Shown here: positions 45,059 to 57,558 of the stretch, in pieces
Position numbering within the stretch: the stretch's first letter is position 1
Layout of the letters: every line of letters starts with the position of its first letter
Assembly (NCBI GenBank): GCA_949751835.1
Contig: CATKHK010000004.1
Coordinates: forward strand, 682,001-746,000
Direction of reading: 5' to 3'
From: Blepharisma japonicum
Lineage: Eukaryota > Ciliophora > Heterotrichea > Heterotrichida > Blepharismidae
Length of the DNA: 64,000 nucleotides
Notes under the pieces: generated by a model
Databases searched by the model: none
Seen by the model: the letters and a program-made list of their open reading frames with translations, nothing else
Told to the model about the DNA's origin: nothing
Translations under genes and position numbers: made by a program

Positions 45059-45283
45059 TTAATCCAAAACTCGTGATGAACTAGGAGTCCCCACAAATGA
45101 CACCTTTATCTTGTAAACTTTGCCTTCCGCATCGAAGTTTAATGTGTCATTTTGTACTTCTACTACCGGCTTATTGGTTTCATTGGATCGAAGTAATTGG
45201 TTATTAGATGCATTGCGCGAGGTGGTTTCTCCTTCAGATTCTATGACCTTCACATTCACTTTGCATAAAGCGCTGCATCCCAT
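45059..45283 (-). CDS. Small acylated protein candidate, 74 aa
   Basis: The frame is open further upstream (to about 45380), but the Met at 45283 gives MGCSALCKVNVKV: Gly2 and Cys3 form a classical myristoylation plus palmitoylation start. The rest is polar, with a predicted beta-rich end (VYKIKVSFVGTPSSSRVLD) and stop UAA. An alternative start at 45319 would give 86 residues. No family is recognised; membrane attachment is inference from the N-terminus. Confidence 0.45.
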   Translation of the reverse strand: MGCSALCKVNVKVIESEGETTSRNASNNQLLRSNETNKPVVEVQNDTLNFDAEGKVYKIKVSFVGTPSSSRVLD

Positions 45284-45505
45284 TTTACTAATATTTATGA
45301 ATTTTGTTTGAAGGACCATTTTTCCATCACATATAGAATTTACCTTACTGCTATATAAAATCAATAAAATATGATCTCAAATTTTGCCTTATTTTTCTAT
45401 GGGATATTTTTATCATTTTCTATAGGAATTTTAAGGAAAATGACTAAAAAAATATTTGCTATTTTATACGAAAAATTTACTTTCTAGATTTCATATTATT
45501 CTAAT

Positions 45506-46006
45506 ATGATTACTCTCATTTTCAGCCTGTTTATTAGCACAGAGTCATGCCAATTATCTACCTTAGCCAAAGGCAAATGTGTGTCTTCCTCAACCCTACC
45601 CCTTGATTTTTGCAGTAACAAGGTCGGAGACCAAGTTTGCATCCCTTTGTCCTACGATAATTGGCCAGAGTGGAATGTCTCAGCTAAGGATTCAGCAGTA
45701 AGGGATGCTTATATAGCAAGTCTAGAAAATAGGCTCACAGAAGAAATAGATGGCAAGGTTAAAATTGTTTTCACACGAAATTCTGAGTGTGTAAAAGTAT
45801 ATAAAGAAATTATGTGCAAAGCAAATTTTCCTTCATGCGATGGAAATGTCACTTATTTGCCTTGCAATAATCTTTGTGATTTTTTTCAGAGTGTGTGCTA
45901 TATTCAAGATAACCCTTGCGATGCTTTGAATTCAACCTATGAATACATGAAAAAGTGCAGTTTTTCATTTATTTTGTCTGTCTCTTTATATTTTATATAC
46001 ATTTAA
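45506..46006 (+). CDS. Secreted Frizzled-CRD-like protein
   Basis: 166 residues, single exon, stop UAA. A signal peptide (MITLIFSLFISTESC) precedes a domain whose cysteine spacing is like a Frizzled Cys-rich domain: CSNKVGDQVCIPLSYDNWPE, then YKEIMCKANFPSCDGN, then LPCNNLCDFFQSVCYIQDNPC. Family pattern: 'C.......P.l..fC...fP.C......pPCr..C......C'. The hydrophobic C-terminus (SFILSVSLYFIYI) fits a GPI signal. In animals this fold binds lipid-modified Wnt or sterols; the ligand here is unknown. The match is by pattern only. Confidence 0.6.
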   Translation: MITLIFSLFISTESCQLSTLAKGKCVSSSTLPLDFCSNKVGDQVCIPLSYDNWPEWNVSAKDSAVRDAYIASLENRLTEEIDGKVKIVFTRNSECVKVYKEIMCKANFPSCDGNVTYLPCNNLCDFFQSVCYIQDNPCDALNSTYEYMKKCSFSFILSVSLYFIYI

Positions 46007-46068
46007 AATAAATTCACATAAATATTCACTGATAGTTTTATACTTATTCTACTAAGTTTCATATGTAA

Positions 46069-49230
<3,162 letters not shown>

Positions 49231-49302
49231 TAATTTATCTAGATTTTATATAACCGCACATTTTTAATTAGCTAGTAATGATAATATCAAAATTTGCTAG
49301 AC

Positions 49303-51537
49303 CTAATATCTTGGAGCTGAAAGCCTTGATGCTCTTTCTTGGAGTAAATCGATTTCTTCTCGCAAGTCTCCACCTTTGCCGGTTTCTAGCCTCTGTAAGA
49401 ACTTAAGAATTAAATCGCTAACACTGATAAGAAGATCTGAGTGCTCCAGTCTTAATTTTTGGTCATTTTCTCTCCCTCTCATTTTTTCTTTTATTAGCTT
49501 GATTTGCATATCTCGTTGGGTTAACTCTCTGGCGAGGTCTTTTAACTTCATTTCTAAGGCGATTTTATCATCTTTTAAGCTTTGGATTTCTAATTCATAA
49601 CTTTTTTTAAGCTTCATTAAAGCTTGATCACTCATCCTTTTCGCTTCCAAAAGCTGCTTTTGGGCTGACTTCTCAGTTTCTACTTATTTCTTACGAGTTA
49701 TCTTCATTTCATAATCCAGCTGCTGCTCCAGCTGCATTTTCTGCTGCTTCACCTGCTCAAATTCATTTAAAATTTCTCTAAGTGTCTGAATTTCTGCTGC
49801 ATTTGCCTCTTTAACTCCGTGCTTTTTGTCAACAATCTTATTTTTCAATGCATTAATTTCGTTCCTCAAGTCCATATTTTCCTGCCTCAATTTATTCTGA
49901 ATTTGGCCAAACTCTTGACTATTCCCAGATATAGCAATTCTTGCATCTTCTAAAGCATTTTCTAGTACTTTTTTTTGCTCTCTGGAGTGTTTTCGTTCTA
50001 AATCCAGTCTTTCTAGTAAATCTTTTTTTTGGTTTTCATAATTGTCAGACAGAATTTTGGTTCTTTTCCTTTCTTCGTCTAGCTCGTTCCGTGCTTCTTT
50101 AATTTCACTACGATGAATTCTATTTAATTGTGATATTAATTTTTGGATTATTCTTGAGCCTTCTTTTGAATATGATTCTGCAATTGCATGGATAGCCCCA
50201 TTTCCTGGAATATCTTGTATAGCATTTTCATAAATATTAGAAAATTCTTCAGGCAACCAGCTTAATTTTTCTGAATTTGCCATTTTTTCTTCTAATTCAT
50301 CAAAAAGCGTTTTTAAGTGTGCTGTAGCTTGAATTTTTGACTCGCTGAAATTTTCATCAAGTAAGGTATCCAACATACTATTAAATTTTTCTTCAAGCTT
50401 TTTCTTCTGCTTATTCACTTCTTCTTTCAACGATACTATGATTGGCACGGCGTCTATAATCCCAAATGAACTTTTTCTAATCTCTCCTTCAATTTCTTTT
50501 AATTTTGCCTCCTCCATAGGAATTTGTGATTTTAGCTTGCTTTTTATACAATTTTTATAATTTTCATAAGCCTTTTTATAACCTTCTTTAATTTGATTAT
50601 CAAGTGTCCTTTCCCATGCAGTTGATATTGTAGGGACAGCGTTTTGGTTTATAGCGTCTACGTAAATTTCTAGCATAGAGGCTAATAATTTTCCATTCAC
50701 TGCGACCCCATCAATCATTTTTACCCTTGTGGTATCTTGGACCCTTGCTATAAACTCACTCATTTGGGTTTTGAATTCTTCTCTAAGATCTTCATAAGGC
50801 ACTTCTTGGATATTTCTTAATTTTTTTTCATTATTTACAGGTCTTATAAATGTAAAGCACTCTCTTTCTTTAAAAAAGCTTGTCAAAATTTTTCGGATTT
50901 CATTTTTCTGCTTAATTTCGTCAGTTTGGCCAGGCAAAAGTTCTAAACAATTTTCTAAATATTCATTAGAAGATATCGGATTTCCCTCATTATCTACCAA
51001 TTGTAACGAGAAATCTCTCAATGCTCATATGAACTTTGGGAAATATTGTGCATATGATTCAGCTGTAGTCTGCCCCGATTGAGATTTTACATGAATATAT
51101 TGAGTCAATTTACAAACCAATGATAAATCTTCAATAGCCTGCTCATCAATCGCACCCATCGAATTGTAAATAAATGTAGAGCTCAATAGCAAAGATAATG
51201 AAAATATCGTCATATCAATGGTTTCTTCTCTTTGATAAGATCGAAGGCCTTCTGTATCAATTAAAATCAGCCTCTTATTGCTAGACACAAATGGGCATTT
51301 TCCCCAAATCCAGATTCCTTTAGTGCAGGGATTTACGCTTGGACCAATTTCAAAACCATGCTGAGTACCCATAAGTCGATTTAAGAGATAAGATTTTCCT
51401 GTGCGATAAAGCCCAGCTACTGAAATTACACAGACTTGTTCTTGAATATTTCGGATTAAATCAAGGGCTTCAGCGTTTAGAGAACACTTGCCGGACTCAT
51501 CTATATCAACTAATATAAGAGGTTTGTCTGAATCCAT
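49303..51537 (-). CDS. Guanylate-binding protein (dynamin-superfamily GTPase)
   Basis: 739 residues after a 15-nt intron (49680-49694); one UGA (51025-51027) is read as Trp. Large GTPase of the GBP type. G domain: P-loop GLYRTGKS (42-49), a long switch with NPCTKGIWIWG, the DTEGL motif near residue 96, and the RD motif (LRDF, 174-175) used for base recognition in GBPs instead of NKxD. A helical stalk follows from about residue 300, and a long C-terminal coiled coil (HRSEIKEARNELDEERKRTK and on) takes the last 300 residues. No C-terminal CaaX box, so it is not prenylated like some animal GBPs. Likely works on membranes or in defence; the role in ciliates is unknown. Confidence 0.9.
49680..49694 (-). 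other. 15-nt intron
   Basis: On the minus strand GTAAGAAATAAGTAG; removes an in-frame UAA and keeps the GBP coiled coil in frame. Confidence 0.9.
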
Positions 51538-51825
51538 TTATATTATTAAGAATATATCTAAGTAACTACTATTTGAGACTCTTTAGCACATTTGCAATAT
51601 CAAGAAATTTAGCTTTGTTTGCATTTTGGAGGTTTTTTGAAACTTTTGAGTTGATTAATATTATTTTGAATTAAAATATCAAAAACTCAAGGCAATATTA
51701 TTGAAGTTCATTAGAAATCGCAAATAATTATTGAAAATATTGATTGATATCTCTTTACAAAAAAGATAAAGTAAGTATGATGCATGATATTTAGAATTTC
51801 CAAGAAGTTTTTTTTAAAATTAGCA

Positions 51826-52194
51826 TTACGATTTAATATTGATGAGCACTTCAATAGTGTCTACTGGAATACCCACCCAAGGCTGCTTGTATTCTAAAAC
51901 GACAGTAGTCTGATTACGTGTTTTGCACAAATCTGAGCAAAAAAGTGTAAAAACTTGCGTCCCTCCAACACCCAGTAAATTGCTATGCTCTTGAATATAA
52001 TCTCCATCTAAATCATTAGTAAAGACGACTTCTAAAGATGAAGGATTTATAAACCAGCTGAATCCTGTTGTTGGATTGGAGCTTTTTGATACCTTAACGA
52101 AGCCATCTTTGTGAATAAACACTTCTGAGACTTCGTCTAAATTATAAACTTGCCCATTAGTCAGAACAAGTATAAGAAATATCAGAAAAATCAT
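51826..52194 (-). CDS. Chagasin-like cysteine protease inhibitor 1 (I42)
   Basis: 122 residues with signal peptide (MIFLIFLILVLTNG). The three loop motifs that plug papain-like proteases are present: NPTTGFSW (family NPTTGY.W), LGVGGTQVFTLF (family GxGG...), and KQPW (family RPW). Chagasins block cathepsin-L/B type proteases; here the protein should be secreted or reside in lysosomes or food vacuoles. Tandem with a paralogue upstream on the same strand, 233 nt apart. Single exon, stop UAA. Confidence 0.85.
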   Translation of the reverse strand: MIFLIFLILVLTNGQVYNLDEVSEVFIHKDGFVKVSKSSNPTTGFSWFINPSSLEVVFTNDLDGDYIQEHSNLLGVGGTQVFTLFCSDLCKTRNQTTVVLEYKQPWVGIPVDTIEVLINIKS

Positions 52195-52427
52195 GATTTT
52201 ATTTATTTAATGGATTTGCATTAAAACAGAAAATTAAAAATATCTTCAGACAGAAATAATTAAGAATATGGTATTCAAGAGACAAAAACCATTATTATCA
52301 ATATTTGTAATTATTTTGCGTTAAAATCAACCATATAAAGCGCTAATCATTTTTTATTTTAAAATATTATTTTATTGAATTATGAGCACTTTCTCTTTTA
52401 TAATTATAATTTATGCAATCTGGTAGC

Positions 52428-52805
52428 CTAAGAAACTATATGAATAGTAACATCAACAATCTCAATCGGCTCTTTTTCCCAAGATCTCATATATTCCAGC
52501 CTGACAGAAGTATTTTCTCCTTCTACACATTCATTAGTACAATATAAAGTAAATATCTGTGTTCCTCCAGCTCCTACTAAGTTGCTTTGGCTTGAAATAT
52601 AATCCCCATCTAAATCATCTGTTGTGACGGTACCTAATGTTGATTCATCTATATACCAATAATAGCCTGTTGTTGGATTTGAACTGATTGACATCTGCAA
52701 AGACCCTTCTTTTGATATATACACTTCTGATGATTCGTCAAGATTATAGACTTCTCCCCTTGTAAAGGAAATCGCAAATAGAAAAGCTAATATCATAAAT
52801 TTCAT
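52428..52805 (-). CDS. Chagasin-like cysteine protease inhibitor 2 (I42)
   Basis: 125 residues with signal peptide (MKFMILAFLFAISFTRG). Motifs: NPTTGYYW, LVGAGGTQIFTLY and MRSW in place of RPW. About half identical to its tandem neighbour by eye, including VYNLDE.SEV and DLDGDYI. The stop is UAA. Same expected role; differences in the third loop may tune which proteases are bound. Confidence 0.87.
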   Translation of the reverse strand: MKFMILAFLFAISFTRGEVYNLDESSEVYISKEGSLQMSISSNPTTGYYWYIDESTLGTVTTDDLDGDYISSQSNLVGAGGTQIFTLYCTNECVEGENTSVRLEYMRSWEKEPIEIVDVTIHIVS

Positions 52806-52976
52806 TTTATAAATGCTATTAATTTAATGGAAAAGATGATTTTGGCTCTTGCATAAATAATTTAGATATTTAAATAACTGCATCTGTAATGCGTGATAAT
52901 TTATTTTCATAAATATTAGCAAATATCTGACTTATTCCGCTTTTTATTGCTAAATTCCGCTCCTTATATACTTATC

Positions 52977-54185
52977 TTATTCACAATGATTCTTCTTTAC
53001 CTCTCTTTTATGTTTTTTTGAATTTATATGAAATTCCCACTGTCTCAATCCCTTTGCACTTTTATTGCAAATATCACAAACCCTAATCTCCTCATCATCC
53101 TCTATTTCTTTTCTTGTGTTATTTCTATGTTTCCTCGTCTGTAAATGAATTTCATATTTTTCGCTCCCAAAAATCTTAACATTGCAAGCTTCGCACCAGA
53201 AAGACTCTTTTTTGTCTAAAACTATTTCCCTATTCCCTATACCTTGAGAACTTTGAACTATTTCAATCCCTTGCTGCTTAATTTCTTCTCAATTGCTGAA
53301 ACTTGTAGTGTCTATTATATTCATATTCAGATAAGGCTGGAACCGATTTTTTATCCATTTAAGCTGCTTTTTGGAGTATTGAAGGGTAGCTGATAATAAA
53401 TTGTCAATGCATTTTGGCAGAGAATCTTCGCCTTCTGCTAATAAAGGCTCGAATTCTTTATAGCCAATAGACTGGAGAACTCCTCTTGTGTAGTCATTGG
53501 TGGCGCATTCATTTAAAATTTCAATGATTTCTTGTGTACCTCCTTCTTTTATCATTGATTCAATTCTTGCCCTTGCTCTTTGTTCTAATATATTTTTATC
53601 ACATTTTAGCCAAATGATTATTGACTGTGAAAACCTAATTTTTGATACTGTGTCTTTTTCACTATACAATTTTCCTGAAGAAAAAATATAATTTAGAGCA
53701 TTTCGAATTCTCCTTCGATCTTGTGGGGCAAGCTTTTTTGCGTGCTCAGGGTCAGATTCTTCAAGTTTCCTATATAGTTCTTCTGTTGTGTCATTTTCAA
53801 ATGAATCTGAGTCATAATTTTCTTTAATAAAAGGTCGATCATATAGCAGAGATTCCACATAATACATTGTGCCACCTACTACAACTGGGAGTCTACCTCG
53901 CTTTTGGATTTCTTGGATTGCATTTAAAGCAAGATTTTGATATTCACAGATTGTGAACTTTTTTTCAGAAATTGGGACAAAATCGACTAAATGATGAGGA
54001 ATTTCTAGCATGTCTTGGATTGAAGGCTTAGCTGTCATTAAAGAAGCTTTTTTATAAATTTGCATAGAATCAGCTGATATTATTTCTCCGTTGAAATGTT
54101 TTGCAATGTCCATAGCTAGCTTACTTTTTCCAACAGCTGTTGTACCGATTATATAAATTACTTTGCTGCTGATATCTGCTAACAT
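52977..54185 (-). CDS. TRIT1: tRNA dimethylallyltransferase with C-terminal zinc fingers
   Basis: 402 residues; one in-frame UGA as Trp at 53289. Transfers dimethylallyl from DMAPP to A37 of tRNAs that read UNN codons. Seen: P-loop GTTAVGKS (14-21), GEIISADSMQIYK (catalytic Asp), PHHLVDF, LPVVVGGTMYYVESLL, DRRRIRNAL. The C-terminus has two C2H2 matrin-type fingers, WCEACNVKIFGSEKYEIHLQ...H and VCDICNKSAKGLRQWEFHIN...H; one such finger is standard in eukaryotic Mod5/TRIT1, so the pair is unusual. Divergent from the folate-receptor-like genes over 274 nt. Modification of A37 would matter for a tRNA-Trp that reads UGA. Confidence 0.93.
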
Positions 54186-54459
54186 TTTATATTAAAAAAG
54201 GTCAAATTTATGGTTTTATATCCCTATAACTGCTAACATCTTATAAAAATTGCATTTCTAATAATATCCCACACGGATAAAGCCTTCAATCAATTTTAAA
54301 TAACTAACGCATAAAATTTTCCCTAAAGAAAGTATTTCAAGAAAAAATATTAAACAAATTCTTCAAAAGAAATAACGTTATTATTAAGAGGGTGTAAAAT
54401 TTTTTCATCACAAGTTAATCTCATCATTATTCAAACTGGAAAAAGTTGCATATAAAAAT

Positions 54460-55026
54460 ATGTTTCTAGTCTTACTTATAAGTGTTGCATTCGGCCAAAA
54501 ATGCACACTTCTTCCTGACTCTGAATCAAGTGATCCCAATCCATCACTAGTCAAATGCTACCGTCAAAACGGAGACGCCTGTTGTGTTTCCGCTCATGAC
54601 CAAAACATCCAGAATGTCTACTCAACAGCTTTTCCTACCCAATGCCAGCGCGAATATGACAACATGGAGGACTATTTCTGCTTTGGCTGTCACCCGTCCC
54701 AAGGCAAATATACATTTGAAAACAATAAAACAATATACTTATGCAAAGACTATGCTGAAAGTGTATGGGGACATAAACTAACTGAACCCTCAGATAGTTA
54801 TGATAGCTGCGGGATGTATACATATTGGAGGTCAAACGCCGCCACAGTGCTGCCAAGTTTGGAGTGGAAAGATGCGTATGAGTTTTTTGAAGAAGTAAAG
54901 CCACCTTACTTTGAAAACTATACAATTATTATAAGAGAAGAGAATTGCTTTAGCAGCTCTTGGAAAATGAGCACGAATGTTGTGTTTATCAGTGTTTTGG
55001 GCTGGGTTATAAGATTTTTAATATAG
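54460..55026 (+). CDS. Folate-receptor-like secreted Cys-rich protein 1
   Basis: 188 residues, stop UAA. Short signal peptide (MFLVLLISVAFGQ). Body: CYRQNGDACCVSAHDQNIQN, then FPTQCQREYDNMEDYFCFGC, then YLCKDYAESVWG and DSCGMYTYW. The CC pair, the 'C...C..F.C.GC.P' spacing and the following C..Y...W resemble the folate receptor/riboflavin-binding fold. The C-terminal tail is hydrophobic (VVFISVLGWVIRFLI), fitting a GPI signal. First of three tandem copies. Function as a vitamin-binding surface protein is inferred from spacing only. Confidence 0.7.
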   Translation: MFLVLLISVAFGQKCTLLPDSESSDPNPSLVKCYRQNGDACCVSAHDQNIQNVYSTAFPTQCQREYDNMEDYFCFGCHPSQGKYTFENNKTIYLCKDYAESVWGHKLTEPSDSYDSCGMYTYWRSNAATVLPSLEWKDAYEFFEEVKPPYFENYTIIIREENCFSSSWKMSTNVVFISVLGWVIRFLI

Positions 55027-55495
55027 GACATTATAAAGTTATAATGATAATTTGGATTCTTATATTGATGTTAAGTCTATGAATAAATTGCATTTTAGCA
55101 CATCAGATTTCTTAATTAATATTTTTATCTATAGAAAAATAAAATATATTGTTTAATTTTCTAATCAAACCAGAAATCTCTATAAAATGCATGTATTTTA
55201 GGTTAACCCTCATAATAAAGCATTTTTAAAATGATATTGAATCAGCTAATATTATACCCTGGGAAATAATGATTAGAAGTATCTAAAGCAAGCTTATACT
55301 TAATTTAGATTATAAAATTACTTACATTCGAGCATAAGCTAATATTTAAATATTAAAAAATCAGTGTTATAATTTTATACCTCTAGTTACTTGTATTTAA
55401 TTTATATTATTTAATAAATCTCTAAGAAAATTTATGCAATTTTCTCCATTCATGCATATGATTCCAGTTCCTTATTTAAACTGGCAATTTAAAAT
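55027..55495. other. Intergenic between folate-receptor-like copies
   Basis: AT-rich; no gene seen. Short similarity to the other copies' upstream regions is limited to the bases before the ATG. Confidence 0.45.
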
Positions 55496-56062
55496 ATGTT
55501 TCTAGTCTTGCTTGTAAGTGTTGCATTCGGCCAAAAATGCACACTTCTCCCTGACTCTGATTCAATTGATCCCAACCCATCCCTAGTTAAGTGTTATCGG
55601 CAAAACGGAGATGCCTGCTGTGTTTCCGCTCATGACCAAAACATCCAGAACGTCTACTCTTCAGCTTTTCCTACCCAATGTCAGCGCGAATATGACAACA
55701 TGGAAGATTATTTCTGCTTTGGCTGTCACCCGTCCCAAGGCAAATATACATTTGAAAACAATAAAACAATATACATTTGCAAAGATTATGCTGAAAGTGT
55801 ATGAGGACGTAAATTGACTGAACCTTCAAGCCATTATGATAACTGTGGGATGTACACATATTGGAGAGAAACTGCTGCCACAGTGGTCCCAAGTTTGGAG
55901 TGAAAAGACGGCTATGCATTCTTTGATGAGGTAAAACCTCCATACTTTGAAAATTATACAATTATCATAAGAGAGCATGATTGCTTTAGTAGCTCCCGGG
56001 AGGTTAAAGCAAATGTGTTACTAATTTGTGTTTTGGGCTGGCTTATGAGGCTTTTAATATAA
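55496..56062 (+). CDS. Folate-receptor-like secreted Cys-rich protein 2
   Basis: 188 residues, with two UGA read as Trp (55802, 55900), stop UAA. Nearly identical to copy 1 in its first 100 residues (signal MFLVLLVSVAFGQ, same CC and FCFGC motifs), more diverged in the C-terminal third (GRKLTEPSSHYDNCGMYTYW, then VLLICVLGWLMRLLI). In copy 1 the same Trp positions use UGG, a direct example of UGG/UGA interchange. Recent duplicate of copy 1. Confidence 0.75.
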
Positions 56063-56288
56063 AATATTTTCTAAATAGTTTGCTTTATCAATAAATTTAT
56101 CTTTAAAGATAAAATATTTCTGACAAATAAATAACTATTTAAATTCAAATATAACTATCAAAATTATCACAATTATCCCTAGTATCCTTAAATTTATTGG
56201 TTTATGCTTCCCAACCCTTTAAATTTAAACTGCTTTTCCAGTATTTCATAGTTTCATTAATTTATCATCCCACCTATTCTTATAAAGC

Positions 56289-56861
56289 ATGAAAATGTTT
56301 TTCCTGCTCCTTCTGGGTGCTTATGCACAAAACTGCACACTACTACCAGGATCAGAAGCTGGAAACCCAAATCCATCGCTCGTAAAGTGTTACAGGCAAA
56401 ATGGAGATGCTTGCTGTGTATCGGCTCATGACCAAGCTATCCAAAATACCTATTCTAACTTATTCCCAACACAATGTCAGCGAGAGTACGACAACATGGA
56501 AGACTATTTTTGTTTCGGCTGCCACCCTACCCAAGGCGAATATACTTTTCAAAGTAATATGACTATACTTCTGTGCTCGGGTTATGCACGAAGTGTCTGG
56601 GGAGAAAGTTTGGAGAAGCCGACGACATCATATGATAATTGTGGTATGTACACCTATTGAAGATCAAACGCTCAGACAGTGATCCCAAGCTTAGAATGGA
56701 AAAACGCCTATGAATTCTTCAATGAGGTAAAGCCCACTTTTTTTGAAAACTATACAATTATGATAGTTGAGGGCGATAATTGCTATAACAGTGGCTGGGA
56801 AATAGAAGCTAGGTTGGTATTTGTGACGATTTGGATATGGATTTTAAAATTCTTAATATAA
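56289..56861 (+). CDS. Folate-receptor-like secreted Cys-rich protein 3
   Basis: 190 residues, one UGA as Trp (56658), stop UAA. Signal peptide MKMFFLLLLGAYAQ. The same cysteine pattern (NGDACCVSAHDQAIQNTYSN, FCFGCHPTQGEYTF, LLCSGYARSVWG) and hydrophobic GPI-like tail (LVFVTIWIWILKFLI). More diverged than copies 1 and 2, so probably the older duplicate. Convergent with the next gene, 55 nt apart. Confidence 0.75.
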
Positions 56862-56916
56862 GGATTATTGCTTAAAAGTAAATTATTTTATTTAAAAGAT
56901 AAATTTATTAGGACAA

Positions 56917-57507
56917 TTACAAGTATTTTCGCCTCAGTTTTTTCCTGATAATGCAAGTGCCGATGCAGAAGGTAAAGCTGATTCCAGCTAGAACGGCAAG
57001 TTTTTCAGCAAAGGTCAGCGGGATGTTGTTAATTGTATCATCTGTTTGTGTAGACAGATAAAGCTCACCATTGTCACCGGTAGAATAGTCACTATTGCTA
57101 CCAGAACTCGAAGACAAGACGTTACATTGATGTACATAGTAGTCGCTAGCATTTTGGGACGCACTTGTAGTGTAGCCTGTATCACATACACATTGACTGT
57201 TTTTAAAAGTCCCATGGTCACATATAATAGGCTTATCTTCTATTACAGTCTCATTTTTGTTGCTAGAACTTGTAGAAGTTTTCTCAATGTCTGGGAAGTC
57301 ATGGTTTGCTAATATGCATTTGTTGCTTGATGTATCTAAGAATTCATCAGAGCTGCATTCTGGAACTTCATAGCAATCCCCATCAGTCTGATTATAATAA
57401 TTTTTTTCTCCTTTATATTGCAATCTGCAATACTTACTGCAGTCTGTCGGTAGCTTACACTCAGACGCCAGAGTTCCGACTATCAAAATTGCGTATCCAA
57501 GCTTCAT
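56917..57507 (-). CDS. Type I membrane protein, Cys-rich, short tail
   Basis: 196 residues. Signal peptide (MKLGYAILIVGTLASEC), a Cys-rich ectodomain with an EGF-like piece (ICDHGTFKNSQCVCDTGYTT), Ser/Asn-rich stretches with possible N-glycosylation sites, one membrane span near the end (KLAVLAGISFTFCIGTCII) and a basic cytoplasmic stop (RKKLRRKYL). No enzyme motif. A surface protein, family unknown. Stop UAA, 51 nt before the next gene on the same strand. Confidence 0.75.
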   Translation of the reverse strand: MKLGYAILIVGTLASECKLPTDCSKYCRLQYKGEKNYYNQTDGDCYEVPECSSDEFLDTSSNKCILANHDFPDIEKTSTSSSNKNETVIEDKPIICDHGTFKNSQCVCDTGYTTSASQNASDYYVHQCNVLSSSSGSNSDYSTGDNGELYLSTQTDDTINNIPLTFAEKLAVLAGISFTFCIGTCIIRKKLRRKYL

Positions 57508-57558
57508 ATTTTTACTTTATTTAAGATACAATAAATTTATCTAATGATTATTAGCTTA

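Noticed and set aside
56995-57524. Open frames opposite the type I membrane protein gene
   Set aside because: Shadows of the minus-strand gene; they have no start context or family features.
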